Source of the DNA: Hydrogenophaga sp. Root209
Lineage (GTDB): Bacteria; Pseudomonadota; Gammaproteobacteria; Burkholderiales; Burkholderiaceae_C
DNA: 64,000 nt
NCBI RefSeq assembly: GCF_001428625.1
Contig: NZ_LMIE01000006.1
Location: 118,058-182,057 of the forward strand
Direction of reading: 5' to 3'
Below are positions 41,654 through 51,281 of the stretch, in pieces. The notes below the pieces were generated by a model, which was not told the origin of the DNA, made no database searches, and saw only the letters and a list, made by a program, of their open reading frames with translations. Every line of letters starts with the position of its first letter. The first letter of the stretch is position 1. Made by a program: the position numbers and the translations under genes.

Positions 41654-44144
41654 CCTGGCCTGGCGAGACCTGCGCGCCAGTGGCCGGCACCTGTGGATCT
41701 TCTGCGCCTGCCTGGTGCTGGGCGTGGCCCTGGTCACGGCCGGCGGCGGGCTGTACCGCCAGGTGGCCGACGCGCTCAAGAGCGACGCGCGCCTGCTGTT
41801 CGGCGGCGACCTCGAAGTGGAGCAGTCCGAGGCGCTGGCGCCCGAGGTGCTGGCCTGGATGAACGAGCGCGGCGCGGTCTCTCGGCTGGTGGAGCTGCGC
41901 ACCATGCTGCGAGCGCCCGACGGTCGGGCGCAACTGATCGAACTGCAAAGCGCCGACGAGCACTACCCGCTGTACGGCACGGTGGAACTCGCACCGGCCG
42001 GGCCACTGGCCGCCACCCTGGCCCACAACAACGGCGTGTGGGGTGCGGCGCTGGACGCCACGCTGGCCCAGCGTCTGGACCTCCAACCCGGCGACACCGT
42101 GGAGGTGGGCAACCTCAGCCTGGAGGTGCGCGCCCTGGTGGTGCGCCAGCCCGACCGCAGCCTGCGCGCCGACTGGGGCGGCGCCCCGGTGCTGGTGGCC
42201 GACGGTGCCCTCGCCGCCACCGGACTGGTGCAGCCGCTCAGCCGCGTGGAGTACCACTACCGCGTGCGCACCGCGCAGCCCGCCGATTGGCGCGACGCCT
42301 TCATCGCGGCGTTCCCGAATCTGGCGGCCGAAGTCACCACCTTTGACGAGCGCAGCGACCGCATGGCCGAGGTGCTGGGCCAGATCGGCTCGGGCTTGTT
42401 GCTCATCGGTTTCTCGGCCCTGTTCATTGGCGGGCTGGGGGTGTTCAACAGCGTGCAGGCCTACCTGCAAGGCAAGCTCGGCACGCTGGCCACGCTGCGC
42501 GCCGTGGGCCTGCGCGATGGCCACCTGGCCGCGCTGGTGCTGCTGCAGATCCTGATACTGGCGCTGCTCTCCAGTCTGGGCGGCGTTGTGATCGGCAACG
42601 CACTCGCCCTGGGCGGCACGCTGGCCGCGGCGCAGCAGCTGCCGCTGGCGCCGCTGCTCATGGGGCTGTGGCTGCCCTCGCTGGTGGGGCTGTGCTTCGG
42701 CGTGCTCACCGCGCTCACCTTCGCGCTGCCCGCGCTGGGCCGCGCGCTGTCGGTCTCGCCAGCCGCGCTGTTTCGCGGCATCGACGGCAACACGCTGAAA
42801 ACGCCCAGGCGCGTGTGGTGGCTCACCGGCGGCGTGGCCGCGGTGGTGGGCACGCTGGTGGTGGCCAGCGTGCCCGATGCCCGTTTTGGCCTGGCCTTCG
42901 TGGTGGCCACGGTGCTGCTGCTGGTCGTGCTCGAAGGCGTGACGCGCCTGCTGCGTGGCCTGGCGCGCCGCCAGCTCAACCGCCCGGGTGCACAGTTGCC
43001 GTTTGAACTGCGCCTGGCCATGGCCGGCCTGCAGCGCAGCGATTCGCCGCTGCGCGCCGCGCTGCTTTCGCTGGGTGCCGCGCTCACGCTGCTGGTGGCC
43101 TGCACGCTGGTGGTCACCTCGCTCCTGCGCGCGGTGAACGAGACCGTGCCCGAGAACGCACCGGCCCTGGTGTTCTACGACGTGCAGACCGACCAGATCC
43201 CGCTGCTGCATGACACGCTGAACGCGCAGCCCAGCCTGCGCCAGCTCACCACCGCGCCGCTGGTGCTGGGCCGCCTCATCGAGGTGAACGGCGAGGCGCT
43301 GCGCGACAGCGACGATGGCCAACGCGTGCGCGAAGCGCGCGACGAGCAGAAGTTCAGCAACCGCGCCGGCAACATCGACGACGTGGTGATCCGCGACGGT
43401 GCCTGGTGGCCCGCCAACCACACCGGCGCGCCCCTGGTGGCCATGGAAGACCGTGAGGCTGACCAGCTCGGTCTGAAAGTGGGCGATCGCCTCATTTTCG
43501 ACATCCTGGGCGCACCGGTGCAGGCCGAGCTGACCGCCATCTACAGTCAGCAGCGGCTGCAGGCGCGCCTGTGGCTGGAAGGCATCTTCAGCGACGGCGT
43601 GCTCGACCCCCACATCACACGCCACGTGGGCGCCGCCTGGCTCGACCCCGACGAAGCCCTGCAAGCGCAAGACCAACTGGCCGCGGCCGCTCCCAACATC
43701 GCCACCGTGCGCACCGAAGCGCTGTTGCGCGAAACGCGCGCGCTCATGGGTCGCGCCAGCAGCGGCCTGGCGCTGGTGGCCGGCGTGTGCCTGGCGGCCA
43801 GCCTGCTGGTGCTCGCCAGCGTGGTGGCCAGCAGCCGCGCGCGCCAGGTGTTCGAGGCCACGGTGATGCACGCGGTGGGCGCGCGCCTCTCGAGCCTGCG
43901 GCGTGTGTTGTATTGGGAATACCTGCTGCTCGCGGTGGTGACCGCCGGCTTCGCCACGCTGGCCGGCAGCGCGCTGGCCACCGGGCTGTTGCGCTGGCGC
44001 CTCGACCTTGACCCCATGGGCCTGTACTGGACCGGCGCACTCACCGCCATCGGCGTGAGCGCAGTGAGCCTGGGGCTGGGTGCGCGCTATCTGCTGGCGC
44101 AGATGCGGCTGAACCCGGCCATGTTGCTGCGCAGCGGCACCTGA
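41637..44144 (+). CDS. FtsX-family ABC permease (YbbP-like)
   Basis: An 835-residue membrane protein with an N-terminal helix ([17 protein letters not shown]), a large periplasmic domain, two sets of FtsX helices (~245-405 and ~690-825) and a second periplasmic region between (~485-690). The long form with two FtsX domains is that of YbbP-like permeases. It overlaps the ATPase gene by 17 bp, so the two are translated together. Its substrate is unknown; YbbAP-type pairs are linked to export or removal of hydrophobic compounds. Alternative name: lipoprotein-releasing-type permease, but it lacks the LolC/E length. Confidence 0.88.
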   Translation: MRFLFSLAWRDLRASGRHLWIFCACLVLGVALVTAGGGLYRQVADALKSDARLLFGGDLEVEQSEALAPEVLAWMNERGAVSRLVELRTMLRAPDGRAQLIELQSADEHYPLYGTVELAPAGPLAATLAHNNGVWGAALDATLAQRLDLQPGDTVEVGNLSLEVRALVVRQPDRSLRADWGGAPVLVADGALAATGLVQPLSRVEYHYRVRTAQPADWRDAFIAAFPNLAAEVTTFDERSDRMAEVLGQIGSGLLLIGFSALFIGGLGVFNSVQAYLQGKLGTLATLRAVGLRDGHLAALVLLQILILALLSSLGGVVIGNALALGGTLAAAQQLPLAPLLMGLWLPSLVGLCFGVLTALTFALPALGRALSVSPAALFRGIDGNTLKTPRRVWWLTGGVAAVVGTLVVASVPDARFGLAFVVATVLLLVVLEGVTRLLRGLARRQLNRPGAQLPFELRLAMAGLQRSDSPLRAALLSLGAALTLLVACTLVVTSLLRAVNETVPENAPALVFYDVQTDQIPLLHDTLNAQPSLRQLTTAPLVLGRLIEVNGEALRDSDDGQRVREARDEQKFSNRAGNIDDVVIRDGAWWPANHTGAPLVAMEDREADQLGLKVGDRLIFDILGAPVQAELTAIYSQQRLQARLWLEGIFSDGVLDPHITRHVGAAWLDPDEALQAQDQLAAAAPNIATVRTEALLRETRALMGRASSGLALVAGVCLAASLLVLASVVASSRARQVFEATVMHAVGARLSSLRRVLYWEYLLLAVVTAGFATLAGSALATGLLRWRLDLDPMGLYWTGALTAIGVSAVSLGLGARYLLAQMRLNPAMLLRSGT

Positions 44145-44247
44145 TCTGCGATCGCGGCCACTGCGTGCGCTGTCGTACAGACGGCCATCGGCGCGCTTCT
44201 GACACTGGAAGCTGTCACCACTCGGTCTCAACGCCCCCACAACAATC

Positions 44248-45069
44248 ATGCACCGCATCACCACCGCCGACCAGACATCGCTCTACCTCAAGGACTGGGG
44301 GGAAGGCAGCCCGGTCGTGCTCATCCACGGCTGGCCCTTGAGCGCCGACTCCTGGGACGACCTGGCCGTCTCGCTGGTCGAAGCGGGCCACCGCGTCATC
44401 GCCTACGACCGCCGGGGCTTCGGCCGCTCGTCGCAGCCCTGGAACGGGTACGACTACGACACCCTGGCCGACGACCTGTGGGAAGTGATGGAGCAGCTGG
44501 ACGTGCAGGACGCCGCGCTGGTGGGCTTCTCCATGGGCGGTGGCGAGGTGGCCCGCTACATGTCGCGCCACAGCGGCAAGAACGTGGTGAAGACCGCGCT
44601 GATCTCCTCGGTGCTGCCGTTTCGCCTGAAGACCGCCGACAACCCCACCGGCGCGGAAGCGTCGGCCTTCGACAAGACCGCCAAGGCCCTGGCCGACGAC
44701 CGCGCGAAGTTCTTCACCGGCTTCTTCCGCGACTTTTTCGGCCTGGGCTCACCCGACAGCCGCGTCAGTGACGAAACCCTGCGCTGGGCGCACAACATCG
44801 CCATGCAGGCCGGCCTGCGCCCCACCGTGGCCTGCATGCGCGCGTTCTCCAGCACCGATTTCCGCCCCGACCTCGCGGCGTTTGACGTGCCCACCCTGTT
44901 GATCCACGGCACCGACGACAAGACCGTGCCGATCGCGGCGTCCAGCCGCCTGGCGGCCCCGGCCATCGCCGGTGCGCAGCTGGTCGAATACGAAGGCGCG
45001 CCCCACGGCCTGTTTGTCAGCCACAAGCAGCGCCTGGCCAAGGACCTGCTGGCGTTTCTGAAAGCCTGA
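44248..45069 (+). CDS. Alpha/beta hydrolase (non-haem chloroperoxidase-like)
   Basis: A 273-residue cytoplasmic hydrolase. It shows the oxyanion-hole region 'VVLIHGWPLSADSWDD', nucleophile elbow GFSMGGGE (Ser near residue 94), the acid in HGTDDKTVP and the His in GAPHGLF, so the triad is complete. This is the pattern of cofactor-free bromo/chloroperoxidases and related esterases that can also perform perhydrolysis. It lies 14 nt upstream of another hydrolase gene on the same strand, so they may share a transcript. Confidence 0.9.
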   Translation: MHRITTADQTSLYLKDWGEGSPVVLIHGWPLSADSWDDLAVSLVEAGHRVIAYDRRGFGRSSQPWNGYDYDTLADDLWEVMEQLDVQDAALVGFSMGGGEVARYMSRHSGKNVVKTALISSVLPFRLKTADNPTGAEASAFDKTAKALADDRAKFFTGFFRDFFGLGSPDSRVSDETLRWAHNIAMQAGLRPTVACMRAFSSTDFRPDLAAFDVPTLLIHGTDDKTVPIAASSRLAAPAIAGAQLVEYEGAPHGLFVSHKQRLAKDLLAFLKA

Positions 45070-45083
45070 GGGGGCCAGCCGCC

Positions 45084-46205
45084 ATGGCCAAGCGCACGGT
45101 TGCGTCCAGCTGGGTGACGGTTTTCAACCGCAACCTGGCCACACTCACCCGCAACACGCGACGCGCACAGACGCGCACCGCGAAAGCCGTGGTGAAGCAG
45201 GTCACAGCCAAGACCAGGCAGCCACCACCCACGCCCGGCGACTGGCTCAGCGGCATGGCCATCGGGCCGGGTGGCGCACGCCGTTATCGCCTCTACCGCC
45301 CGCCCGACCTCCAAGCTGGCGAGCGCCTGCCACTGCTGGTGATGCTGCATGGCTGCGGCCAGGACGCCGCCGGCTTTGCGCTGAGCACACGCATGAATGC
45401 GCTCGCCCGGCGCGAGCGTTTTCTGGTGCTCTACCCCGAACAAGACCGCCTGGCCAGCGCGCAGCGTTGCTGGAACTGGTTCGACACGCGCAGCGGGCGC
45501 GCACACGGTGAGGTGGCATTGATCCTCGCCGCCATCGATCAGGTCTGCCTGCTGCAACCAGTGGACCGCGCCCGCGTGGCGCTCGCCGGCCTGTCGGCCG
45601 GTGCGAGCATGGCCGCGCTGATCGCATCGAGACACCCCGCGCGCTTCAAGGCGGTGGTGATGCACTCGGGCATCGGGCCGGGCGCGGCCGATTCCACCGC
45701 CACCGCGCTGGCAGCCATGCGCGGGCACCGACTGCCCGCGCCGTGGTCGCCTGCGCCCGGCCAGATGCTGCTGCCCCTGCCGCCACTGCTGGTGATCCAG
45801 GGTGGGCGCGACGCCGTGGTGGCCGCCAGCAACGGTGCCGCCGCCGCCGGGGTGTGGGCCCTCGCCGGCGGTGCGGCAGCGGGCACCCGGCGCAGCCAGC
45901 AGCGTGGCCAGCGCCACCCCATGCACGTGACCGACTTCAAACACCGGGGCCGCACCGCCGTGACCTTGATCGACGTGGACCAGCTCGGCCACGCCTGGAG
46001 CGGCGGCGCGGCCAACCAGCCCTACAGCGACGCGCAAGGACCCGACGCCTCCCGCATGGTCTGGGCCTTTGTGTCGCGGCAGTTCGGTGTCGCCAGGAAG
46101 CCCGCTGCGCCCACCGCGCGCCCGGCATCGGCCCGACCCTCCCCGTTCTTCGCACACCCCTTCTTCTTCAACCCGTTCAAACTCCCTTCCGAGGCACTCG
46201 CATGA
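45084..46205 (+). CDS. PHB-depolymerase-family esterase
   Basis: A 373-residue alpha/beta hydrolase of the PHB depolymerase/feruloyl-esterase-like (LpqC) family. After a basic leader (1-50), the catalytic domain has 'LPLLVMLHGCGQDAAGFALS' (oxyanion region), CWNWFD, nucleophile box GLSAGASM, and QLGHAWSGG with the catalytic His. No signal peptide is evident; the leader is Arg/Thr-rich, as in intracellular members. The stop overlaps the next ATG by 4 bp (ATGA). Possible roles are turnover of polyhydroxyalkanoate or small esters; the substrate is not determined. Confidence 0.87.
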   Translation: MAKRTVASSWVTVFNRNLATLTRNTRRAQTRTAKAVVKQVTAKTRQPPPTPGDWLSGMAIGPGGARRYRLYRPPDLQAGERLPLLVMLHGCGQDAAGFALSTRMNALARRERFLVLYPEQDRLASAQRCWNWFDTRSGRAHGEVALILAAIDQVCLLQPVDRARVALAGLSAGASMAALIASRHPARFKAVVMHSGIGPGAADSTATALAAMRGHRLPAPWSPAPGQMLLPLPPLLVIQGGRDAVVAASNGAAAAGVWALAGGAAAGTRRSQQRGQRHPMHVTDFKHRGRTAVTLIDVDQLGHAWSGGAANQPYSDAQGPDASRMVWAFVSRQFGVARKPAAPTARPASARPSPFFAHPFFFNPFKLPSEALA

Positions 46206-46387
46206 ACAAGGATCACATACTGGGCACGATCAAGCTGGCACTCGGCTCGCTCGAGGAGCGTTGTGGCCAGGTCACCGGCAGCACACGCTGGCGCCTCTCG
46301 GGCGTGAAGCGGCAGGTGGTCGGCCAGACGCAGCGCCTCGTGGGCAACGCTCGGGAAACCATGAAGGGTGCGACACTCAAACGATGA
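46202..46387 (+). CDS. CsbD-like small stress protein
   Basis: A 61-residue protein with the spaced Gly pattern of the CsbD family (ILGTIKLALGSLEERCGQVTG, then RQVVGQTQRLVGNA), whose members are induced by general stress. The match is to pattern rather than strong identity. It is coupled on both sides by 4-bp ATGA overlaps, upstream with the esterase and downstream with the trypsin-like protein, so its synthesis is tied to both. Confidence 0.75.
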   Translation: MNKDHILGTIKLALGSLEERCGQVTGSTRWRLSGVKRQVVGQTQRLVGNARETMKGATLKR

Positions 46388-47229
46388 ACCGACCTCCGAT
46401 CTACCCCGAACCCCCGCCGATGAGTGCACCCACCACCGGCAACGCGGTCGGCGACAACACCGCGCCCATCACCGCGCCTGTTGATCCGCTGTTCCTCGCG
46501 GCGCCGCGTGTGTCCACCTTCCACGGCAAGCAGCCCCTGACCAACGCCAGCGGCTTCTTCTTCGAGCGCGACGGCCGCCTGTTCCTCGTGACCAGCCGCC
46601 ACGTGGTGATCGACGAAGACACGCAACATTTCCCCGACCGGCTGGAGATCGAGCTGCACCTGGACGCGTCCAACCTCACGCGTTCCACCGGCTTTTCGAT
46701 GCTGCTCTACAACGAAGGCGAGGCCGTGTGGCACCAGGGCCGCGACAGCGGTGGCGAGATCGACGTGGCCGTGATCGAACTCGACCGCAGCGCGCTGCCC
46801 GGCGAGTCGGTGATCCGCGCCTTCAGCCCGGCCCACCTGTCGAGCAACTTCGACGAAGTGCACCCCGGCGAATCACTGCTGGTGGTGGGCTTCCCGCTCG
46901 GCTTTCACGACGCCCTGCACCACCTGCCGGTGCTGCGCCACGCGGTCATTGCCTCGCCGTACGGCATCCGCTTCCAGGGCAACGGCTACTTTCTGACCGA
47001 CGCCCGCACCCACCGCGGCACCAGTGGAGCCGCCGTGGTGATGCGCGACCCCTCCCCCGAAGCCCGGACCGCCGCCCTGCCCTGGAAGCTGCTGGGCGTG
47101 CATTCATCCCGCATGGACATGGGCGACCGGGATCTGGTGCTGGACGAATCGCTGGGCCTGAACTGCGCCTGGTATGCGGACATCCTGCTCACGCTGACGG
47201 CGCCTCGGGAGAGTGACGCGGAGGACTGA
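46384..47229 (+). CDS. Trypsin-like serine peptidase
   Basis: A 281-residue chymotrypsin-fold protein. After a Pro-rich leader (1-35) the catalytic residues are visible: H73 (FLVTSRHVV), D127 (GGEIDVAVIELD) and S214 (HRGTSGAAVV). No signal peptide or membrane helix and no PDZ domain is present, unlike DegP, so it is predicted to be cytoplasmic. Its ATG overlaps the CsbD-like stop by 4 bp. The family includes house-keeping or phage-defence-associated trypsin-like proteins; its substrate is unknown. Confidence 0.82.
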   Translation: MNRPPIYPEPPPMSAPTTGNAVGDNTAPITAPVDPLFLAAPRVSTFHGKQPLTNASGFFFERDGRLFLVTSRHVVIDEDTQHFPDRLEIELHLDASNLTRSTGFSMLLYNEGEAVWHQGRDSGGEIDVAVIELDRSALPGESVIRAFSPAHLSSNFDEVHPGESLLVVGFPLGFHDALHHLPVLRHAVIASPYGIRFQGNGYFLTDARTHRGTSGAAVVMRDPSPEARTAALPWKLLGVHSSRMDMGDRDLVLDESLGLNCAWYADILLTLTAPRESDAED

Positions 47230-47278
47230 CATGCCGCGTCCCCGGGCTTGATACGGCGGGTCATCCGACAATCCGTCC

Positions 47279-48340
47279 ATGACCCTCCCCATCCGCCCCG
47301 CCGTGCTCAACAGCCCGGACTACCCCTTCATCCCCGTCAACGCCCCGATCAAGCTCGACCAGAACGAGTCGTTCGCCGACTTTCCCGACGAGCTGAAGGC
47401 CATTGCGCTGGAGCGGCTGCGCCATGCGCCGTGGCACCGCTACACCGATCTCAACGCCGAGGCCTTGAGCGAGGCCATCGCCGCGCACGATGCCTGGCCG
47501 GCCTCGGGCACGGTGGTCACCACCGGCAGCAATGTGTTGATCGCCTTGCTGATCCAGCTGTGTGCGCTGGTTGGGCGGGTGGTCACGGTCAAACCCAACT
47601 TCGCGCTGTATGCGCTTGATGCCAAGCTGCTCGGCGCCTCACTGACCGAGGTGCCCTTGCGGGCCGACGCGTCGCTGGACATGGACGCCGTGATCGACGC
47701 TCTGGGCCCGTCCACGGGCGAAGGTCCGCACGGCGTCATCTACATCCCGCGCCCGCATGCACCCACCGGCTCGCTCTGCGCGCTGGACGAACTGGAGCGC
47801 CTGGCAGTGGCCTGCCCGGGTTGGCTGCTGGCGGTGGACGAGGCCTACCATCACTTCGCGCCCGACGATGCACGCGCGCTCGCCCGGCAACATGAACACG
47901 TGGTGCTGCTGCGCACCTTCTCCAAGGCCTGGGGGCTGGCGGGGGCAAGGCTGGGTTATGCGCTGGCCTCTGACGCGGTGGCACGCCAATTGCGCAAGTT
48001 GGTGCCGCCGTTTGGGGTGTCGCTGATGCAGACGGTGTGCGCTCAAGTGGCGCTGGAGCATGCGGGTTATGTGCAGGAGCGCGTGGCGATCACGCTGCAT
48101 GAGCGCGAGCGCGTGGCCACTGCGCTGAGGACACACCCCAACTGGCAGGTGTTGCCGTCGCACGCCAACTTCCTGCTGATCCGCACACCCGATGCGGCTG
48201 CCGCGCACGCCGACTTGCTCGCGCAAGGTGTGCTGGTGCGCCGACAGGACAGCCTGCATGGGCTGCAGGGCTGCATCCGCGTGACGGTAGGCACCGTTGA
48301 AGAGAACAGCGCGTTCCTGCGCGCCGCAGGTGTGAGCTGA
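47279..48340 (+). CDS. hisC: Histidinol-phosphate aminotransferase-like enzyme
   Basis: A 353-residue fold-type-I PLP aminotransferase. The N-terminal 'IKLDQNESFADFPDELK' is typical of HisC, D187 (LLAVDEAYHHF) contacts the pyridine nitrogen and K216 (TFSKAWGLAGARLGY) forms the Schiff base; the C-terminus has FLLIRTPD and 'GVLVRRQDSLHGLQGCIRVTVGT'. HisC converts imidazole-acetol phosphate to histidinol phosphate. It is not in a his operon, so it could be a second copy acting on aromatic or other substrates. It ends 4 nt before the convergent gene. Confidence 0.85.
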   Translation: MTLPIRPAVLNSPDYPFIPVNAPIKLDQNESFADFPDELKAIALERLRHAPWHRYTDLNAEALSEAIAAHDAWPASGTVVTTGSNVLIALLIQLCALVGRVVTVKPNFALYALDAKLLGASLTEVPLRADASLDMDAVIDALGPSTGEGPHGVIYIPRPHAPTGSLCALDELERLAVACPGWLLAVDEAYHHFAPDDARALARQHEHVVLLRTFSKAWGLAGARLGYALASDAVARQLRKLVPPFGVSLMQTVCAQVALEHAGYVQERVAITLHERERVATALRTHPNWQVLPSHANFLLIRTPDAAAAHADLLAQGVLVRRQDSLHGLQGCIRVTVGTVEENSAFLRAAGVS

Positions 48341-48344
48341 GCGT

Positions 48345-48845
48345 TTAGCGCACCACCGGCGCACCGGGCATGGGTTGCATCGGCTGCATCGGCTGCATCG
48401 GCTGCGGGGGGGCCATGGGCGGCATCGGTTCCGGGAGTGGCATGGGCCGTGCGGGTGGCATGGGTTGCATCGGCGGAATTGCCGGCACCGGCGTGACCAA
48501 CTCCCGGATCACGCCACCACCTTCCACCGATCCACTCACGGTGCCCTCGCCGCGCACCATGCGCTCGCAGAGGGCCTTGTTTTCGGGCGGCAGCTCGGTG
48601 CAGCGCTTCAGGGCGTTCTGCATGCGCGACTCCGGGGTGTCGCTGATCGTTGGCCTGCGGTTCTTGTTCTGGGCGCGAACCGCGGCGGCCTCGCGCAGAC
48701 AACTGGTGCGCTCGTGCTGCGAGTCGCTGCGCATGCAGGCCGCGCGGTCTTGCTCGTAGGTGGACTGGGCCCAGACCCCCGCGGTGGACAAGGCACAGGC
48801 CGCGACCAGGGCGGTGCGGGCCAGAATGAGTGACGGTTGTTTCAT
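48345..48845 (-). CDS. Exported protein with Pro/Met-rich repetitive tail
   Basis: A 166-residue secreted protein of unknown function. Start 48845 gives a signal peptide (cleavage near GVWA-QS, residue 27). The middle has four Cys (RAACMR, SCLREA, RCTELP, ALCERM) in the pattern of small Comamonadaceae periplasmic proteins, and the last ~40 residues are a Pro/Met tail ending in (QPM) repeats. That tail is encoded by 9-bp DNA repeats at 48373-48408, which could vary in number. Confidence 0.75.
   Translation of the reverse strand: MKQPSLILARTALVAACALSTAGVWAQSTYEQDRAACMRSDSQHERTSCLREAAAVRAQNKNRRPTISDTPESRMQNALKRCTELPPENKALCERMVRGEGTVSGSVEGGGVIRELVTPVPAIPPMQPMPPARPMPLPEPMPPMAPPQPMQPMQPMQPMPGAPVVR
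48373..48408. repeat. Four 9-bp tandem units in the tail of the exported protein
   Basis: GGTTGCATC, GGCTGCATC, GGCTGCATC and GGCTGCGGG follow one another, encoding Met/Gln/Pro triplets on the minus strand. Unit length is a multiple of three, so copy-number change would alter protein length without a frameshift. Confidence 0.6.
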
Positions 48846-48952
48846 GGTGTTCCTTATGTGCGCTGTACGACGTGCGCGCTTCAATGCAGACACGCTACCC
48901 GGCGCTGCGTGTAAGGTCTGTGCTCCAGCGCACCCATGACCCGGAGACACCG

Positions 48953-50476
48953 ATGAGCCTTGTCCATTTGTTGCTGCGCCACGCGCGCCAGACCCCCGAC
49001 CGCCCCGCCATCCTTCACGGCACCCAAGCCTGGGCCACCCACGGCCAGTGGGCGCAACGCAGCGCGGGGCTGGCGCAGCGCATGGTGGCCGCCGGTCTGG
49101 TGCCAGGCGACCGCGTGGTGCTGTTCATGCGCAACCACCCGCGCTACCTGGAGATCCTCTGGGCCGCCTGGTGGGCCGGGCTGGTGGTGGTGCCGGTGAA
49201 TGCCAAACTGCACCCACGCGAGGCCGAGTGGATCGTGGCCAACGCCGGCGCGCGCTGGGGCTTCGTCACGCACGATGTGGCCCCCGAGCCGCTGGCCGGG
49301 CTGGAGCAGCAGATCGATGTGGAGTCCGCCGCGTGCGACGGTCTGCTCGCACCCGTGAGCGATGCGTGGGCGGTGCCGGTGATCGAGCGCGATGCGCAGG
49401 ACGTGGCCTGGTTGTTCTACACCAGCGGCACCACCGGTCGCCCCAAGGGCGTGATGCTCACGCACCGCAACCTCATGACCATGGGGCTCACCTACTTCGT
49501 CGACGTGGACCCGGTGACGACCGAGGACGTGATCGCCTACGCCGCGCCCATGTCGCACGGCGCGGGCATCTACGCCATCCCGCACCTCATGGCCGGTGCT
49601 CGCCATGTGGTGCCGGCGTCTGGCGGTGTGGACCCGGCCGAGCTGTTCGCGTTGGGCGAGGCCCTCGGGCCGCTCTCCACCTTTGCCGCACCCACCATCG
49701 TCAAGCGCCTGGTGGACCACGCCGAGCAACACGGCCTGTCCGCAGACACTTCGGCACGCGCCTTCAAGACCATCGTGTACGGCGGCGCTCCCATGTACGC
49801 GGCCGACATCGCACGCGCCTTGCGCGTGATGGGGCCGCGCTTCGTGCAGATCTACGGCCAGGGCGAGACACCGATGGTGGGCACCGCGCTCTCGCGCCAG
49901 CAACTCGCCGACACCACGCACCCGCGCTGGGCCGAGCGCATGGCCTCGGTGGGTGTGGCGCAGACACCGGTGCAGGTGCGCGTGGCCGACACCGAAGGCC
50001 GCAGCCTGCCCACGGGTGAGGTGGGTGAGGTGCTCATCAAGGGTGACAGCGTGATGGCCGGCTACTGGCTCAACCCCGAGGCCTCGGCCGCCGCCGTGCG
50101 CGACGGCTGGCTCTTCACCGGCGACGTGGGTTGCCTGGACGCCGATGGCTTCCTCACCCTCAAGGACCGCAGCAAGGACCTCATCATCAGCGGCGGCTCC
50201 AACATCTACCCGCGCGAGGTCGAAGAGGTGCTGCTCACCGCGCCGGGTGTGGCCGAGGTGGCGGTGGTGGGCGCACCGGACGCCGAGTGGGGCGAGGTGG
50301 TGGTGGCCTTCGTGGTGGCTCAATCCCGCGCGAGCGTGACCACCGAGCAGCTGGATGCGCACTGCCTGGCGCAAATGGCGCGCTTCAAACGACCCAAGCG
50401 TTATGTGCTGGTGAACGAGCTGCCCAAGAACAACTACGGCAAGGTGCTCAAGACGGAGTTGCGCACCCGGTTGTGA
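48953..50476 (+). CDS. Acyl-CoA synthetase (AMP-forming)
   Basis: A 507-residue adenylate-forming enzyme that activates a carboxylate with ATP and joins it to CoA. The P-loop-like motif FYTSGTTGRPKG is near residue 157, IYGQGETPM follows near 302, the hinge/adenylation motif 'GWLFTGDVGCLDADGFLTLKDR' near 383, and the C-terminal catalytic Lys lies in PKNNYGKVLK. Length and motifs fit the long-chain fatty acid or benzoate/cinnamate-CoA ligase branch; the substrate cannot be assigned. The start at 48953 follows a GGAG; earlier in-frame codons overlap the divergent gene. Confidence 0.9.
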   Translation: MSLVHLLLRHARQTPDRPAILHGTQAWATHGQWAQRSAGLAQRMVAAGLVPGDRVVLFMRNHPRYLEILWAAWWAGLVVVPVNAKLHPREAEWIVANAGARWGFVTHDVAPEPLAGLEQQIDVESAACDGLLAPVSDAWAVPVIERDAQDVAWLFYTSGTTGRPKGVMLTHRNLMTMGLTYFVDVDPVTTEDVIAYAAPMSHGAGIYAIPHLMAGARHVVPASGGVDPAELFALGEALGPLSTFAAPTIVKRLVDHAEQHGLSADTSARAFKTIVYGGAPMYAADIARALRVMGPRFVQIYGQGETPMVGTALSRQQLADTTHPRWAERMASVGVAQTPVQVRVADTEGRSLPTGEVGEVLIKGDSVMAGYWLNPEASAAAVRDGWLFTGDVGCLDADGFLTLKDRSKDLIISGGSNIYPREVEEVLLTAPGVAEVAVVGAPDAEWGEVVVAFVVAQSRASVTTEQLDAHCLAQMARFKRPKRYVLVNELPKNNYGKVLKTELRTRL

Positions 50477-50607
50477 GGCGCTGAAGCGTGGGGTGTGTGT
50501 TGCCTGTGGTCACGGGTGTTTCTGTTTGTGATTCGCTGGCACAGCTAAACCATTCCGTTACCTGTCAACGATGGAACCGCAGCGTGTTTTGGGCATCTAC
50601 TGACGGT

Positions 50608-50922
50608 ATGTTCAAAAAATTCTGGTACCAACGCTCCTTCAATGCCGCCCTGCTCGAACTGGGCATCGCGACCTCCGAACTGAACCCGGCCTTTCACGAA
50701 GAGGTGCTGTCGACGGCGCTGCGCGAGCACCTCACGCCCAAGGAAGCCGCTCTCCTGGTGCTGTCCGCGGTGTATCCCCGCCTGAGTCTGGTGGACCGGC
50801 TCAGCAGCATCCATGTGGTGCGCAAGTGGCGCAGCAGCCCGCAGGTCAGCGAGGCCAACTACCAGCGAACGCAAAGCGGAGGCCTGGCCTTCGCACAAGC
50901 CCCCGCGTTCCGCGAAAGGTAG
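50608..50922 (+). CDS. Hypothetical small protein
   Basis: Not recognised. The 104-residue product begins MFKKFWYQRSFNAALLELG and is mostly helical, with 'LREHLTPKEAALLVLSAVYP' and a basic C-terminus. No signal peptide or membrane segment. The start at 50608 is chosen because the previous 40 in-frame codons have poor coding character. It stands alone, 131 nt after the synthetase gene. Confidence 0.55.
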   Translation: MFKKFWYQRSFNAALLELGIATSELNPAFHEEVLSTALREHLTPKEAALLVLSAVYPRLSLVDRLSSIHVVRKWRSSPQVSEANYQRTQSGGLAFAQAPAFRER

Positions 50923-51066
50923 CTGGCACCACGGGCGGTGAGGCCCGCTCGGTGTGTATGGCGTCGCACAGACGCCGTGGGCGGCGGCTCGACATGATGC
51001 AATGCTCGGGCTGGTGCGCCGCAATCTCTGTGGCGCCAGCACGACCCTCTTTCAAGAAGAACCGCC

Positions 51067-51216
51067 ATGAACCTTCACCTGAGCATCGGCCCCCTGGTGG
51101 CCCTCATCGCCGGCATCCTGATCCTCATCATGCCGCGCATGCTGAACTACATCGTCGCCTTCTACCTGATCATCGTGGGCGTGATCGGCCTGTTTGGTCG
51201 CAACCTCGGCTTGTGA
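51067..51216 (+). CDS. Small membrane protein (DUF3096-like)
   Basis: A 49-residue protein, MNLHLSIGPLVALIAGILIL through GLFGRNLGL. Two short hydrophobic helices are joined by PRMLNYIV, the recurrent pattern of the DUF3096 family of tiny inner-membrane proteins. AAGAA precedes the ATG. It is too short for many gene finders, but the frame, codon bias and family pattern support it. Function unknown. Confidence 0.8.
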   Translation: MNLHLSIGPLVALIAGILILIMPRMLNYIVAFYLIIVGVIGLFGRNLGL

Positions 51217-51281
51217 GGCGCGCGGCCTGACCCGCAACGCCTGACCACCCAAGCTCGCCGCACCTGAAGCGCGAGCCGACC

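Noticed and set aside
48373-48408. Short tandem repeats as a possible CRISPR array
   Set aside because: Units are 9 bp, directly adjacent with no spacers, and lie in a coding frame that they extend; no cas genes are present.
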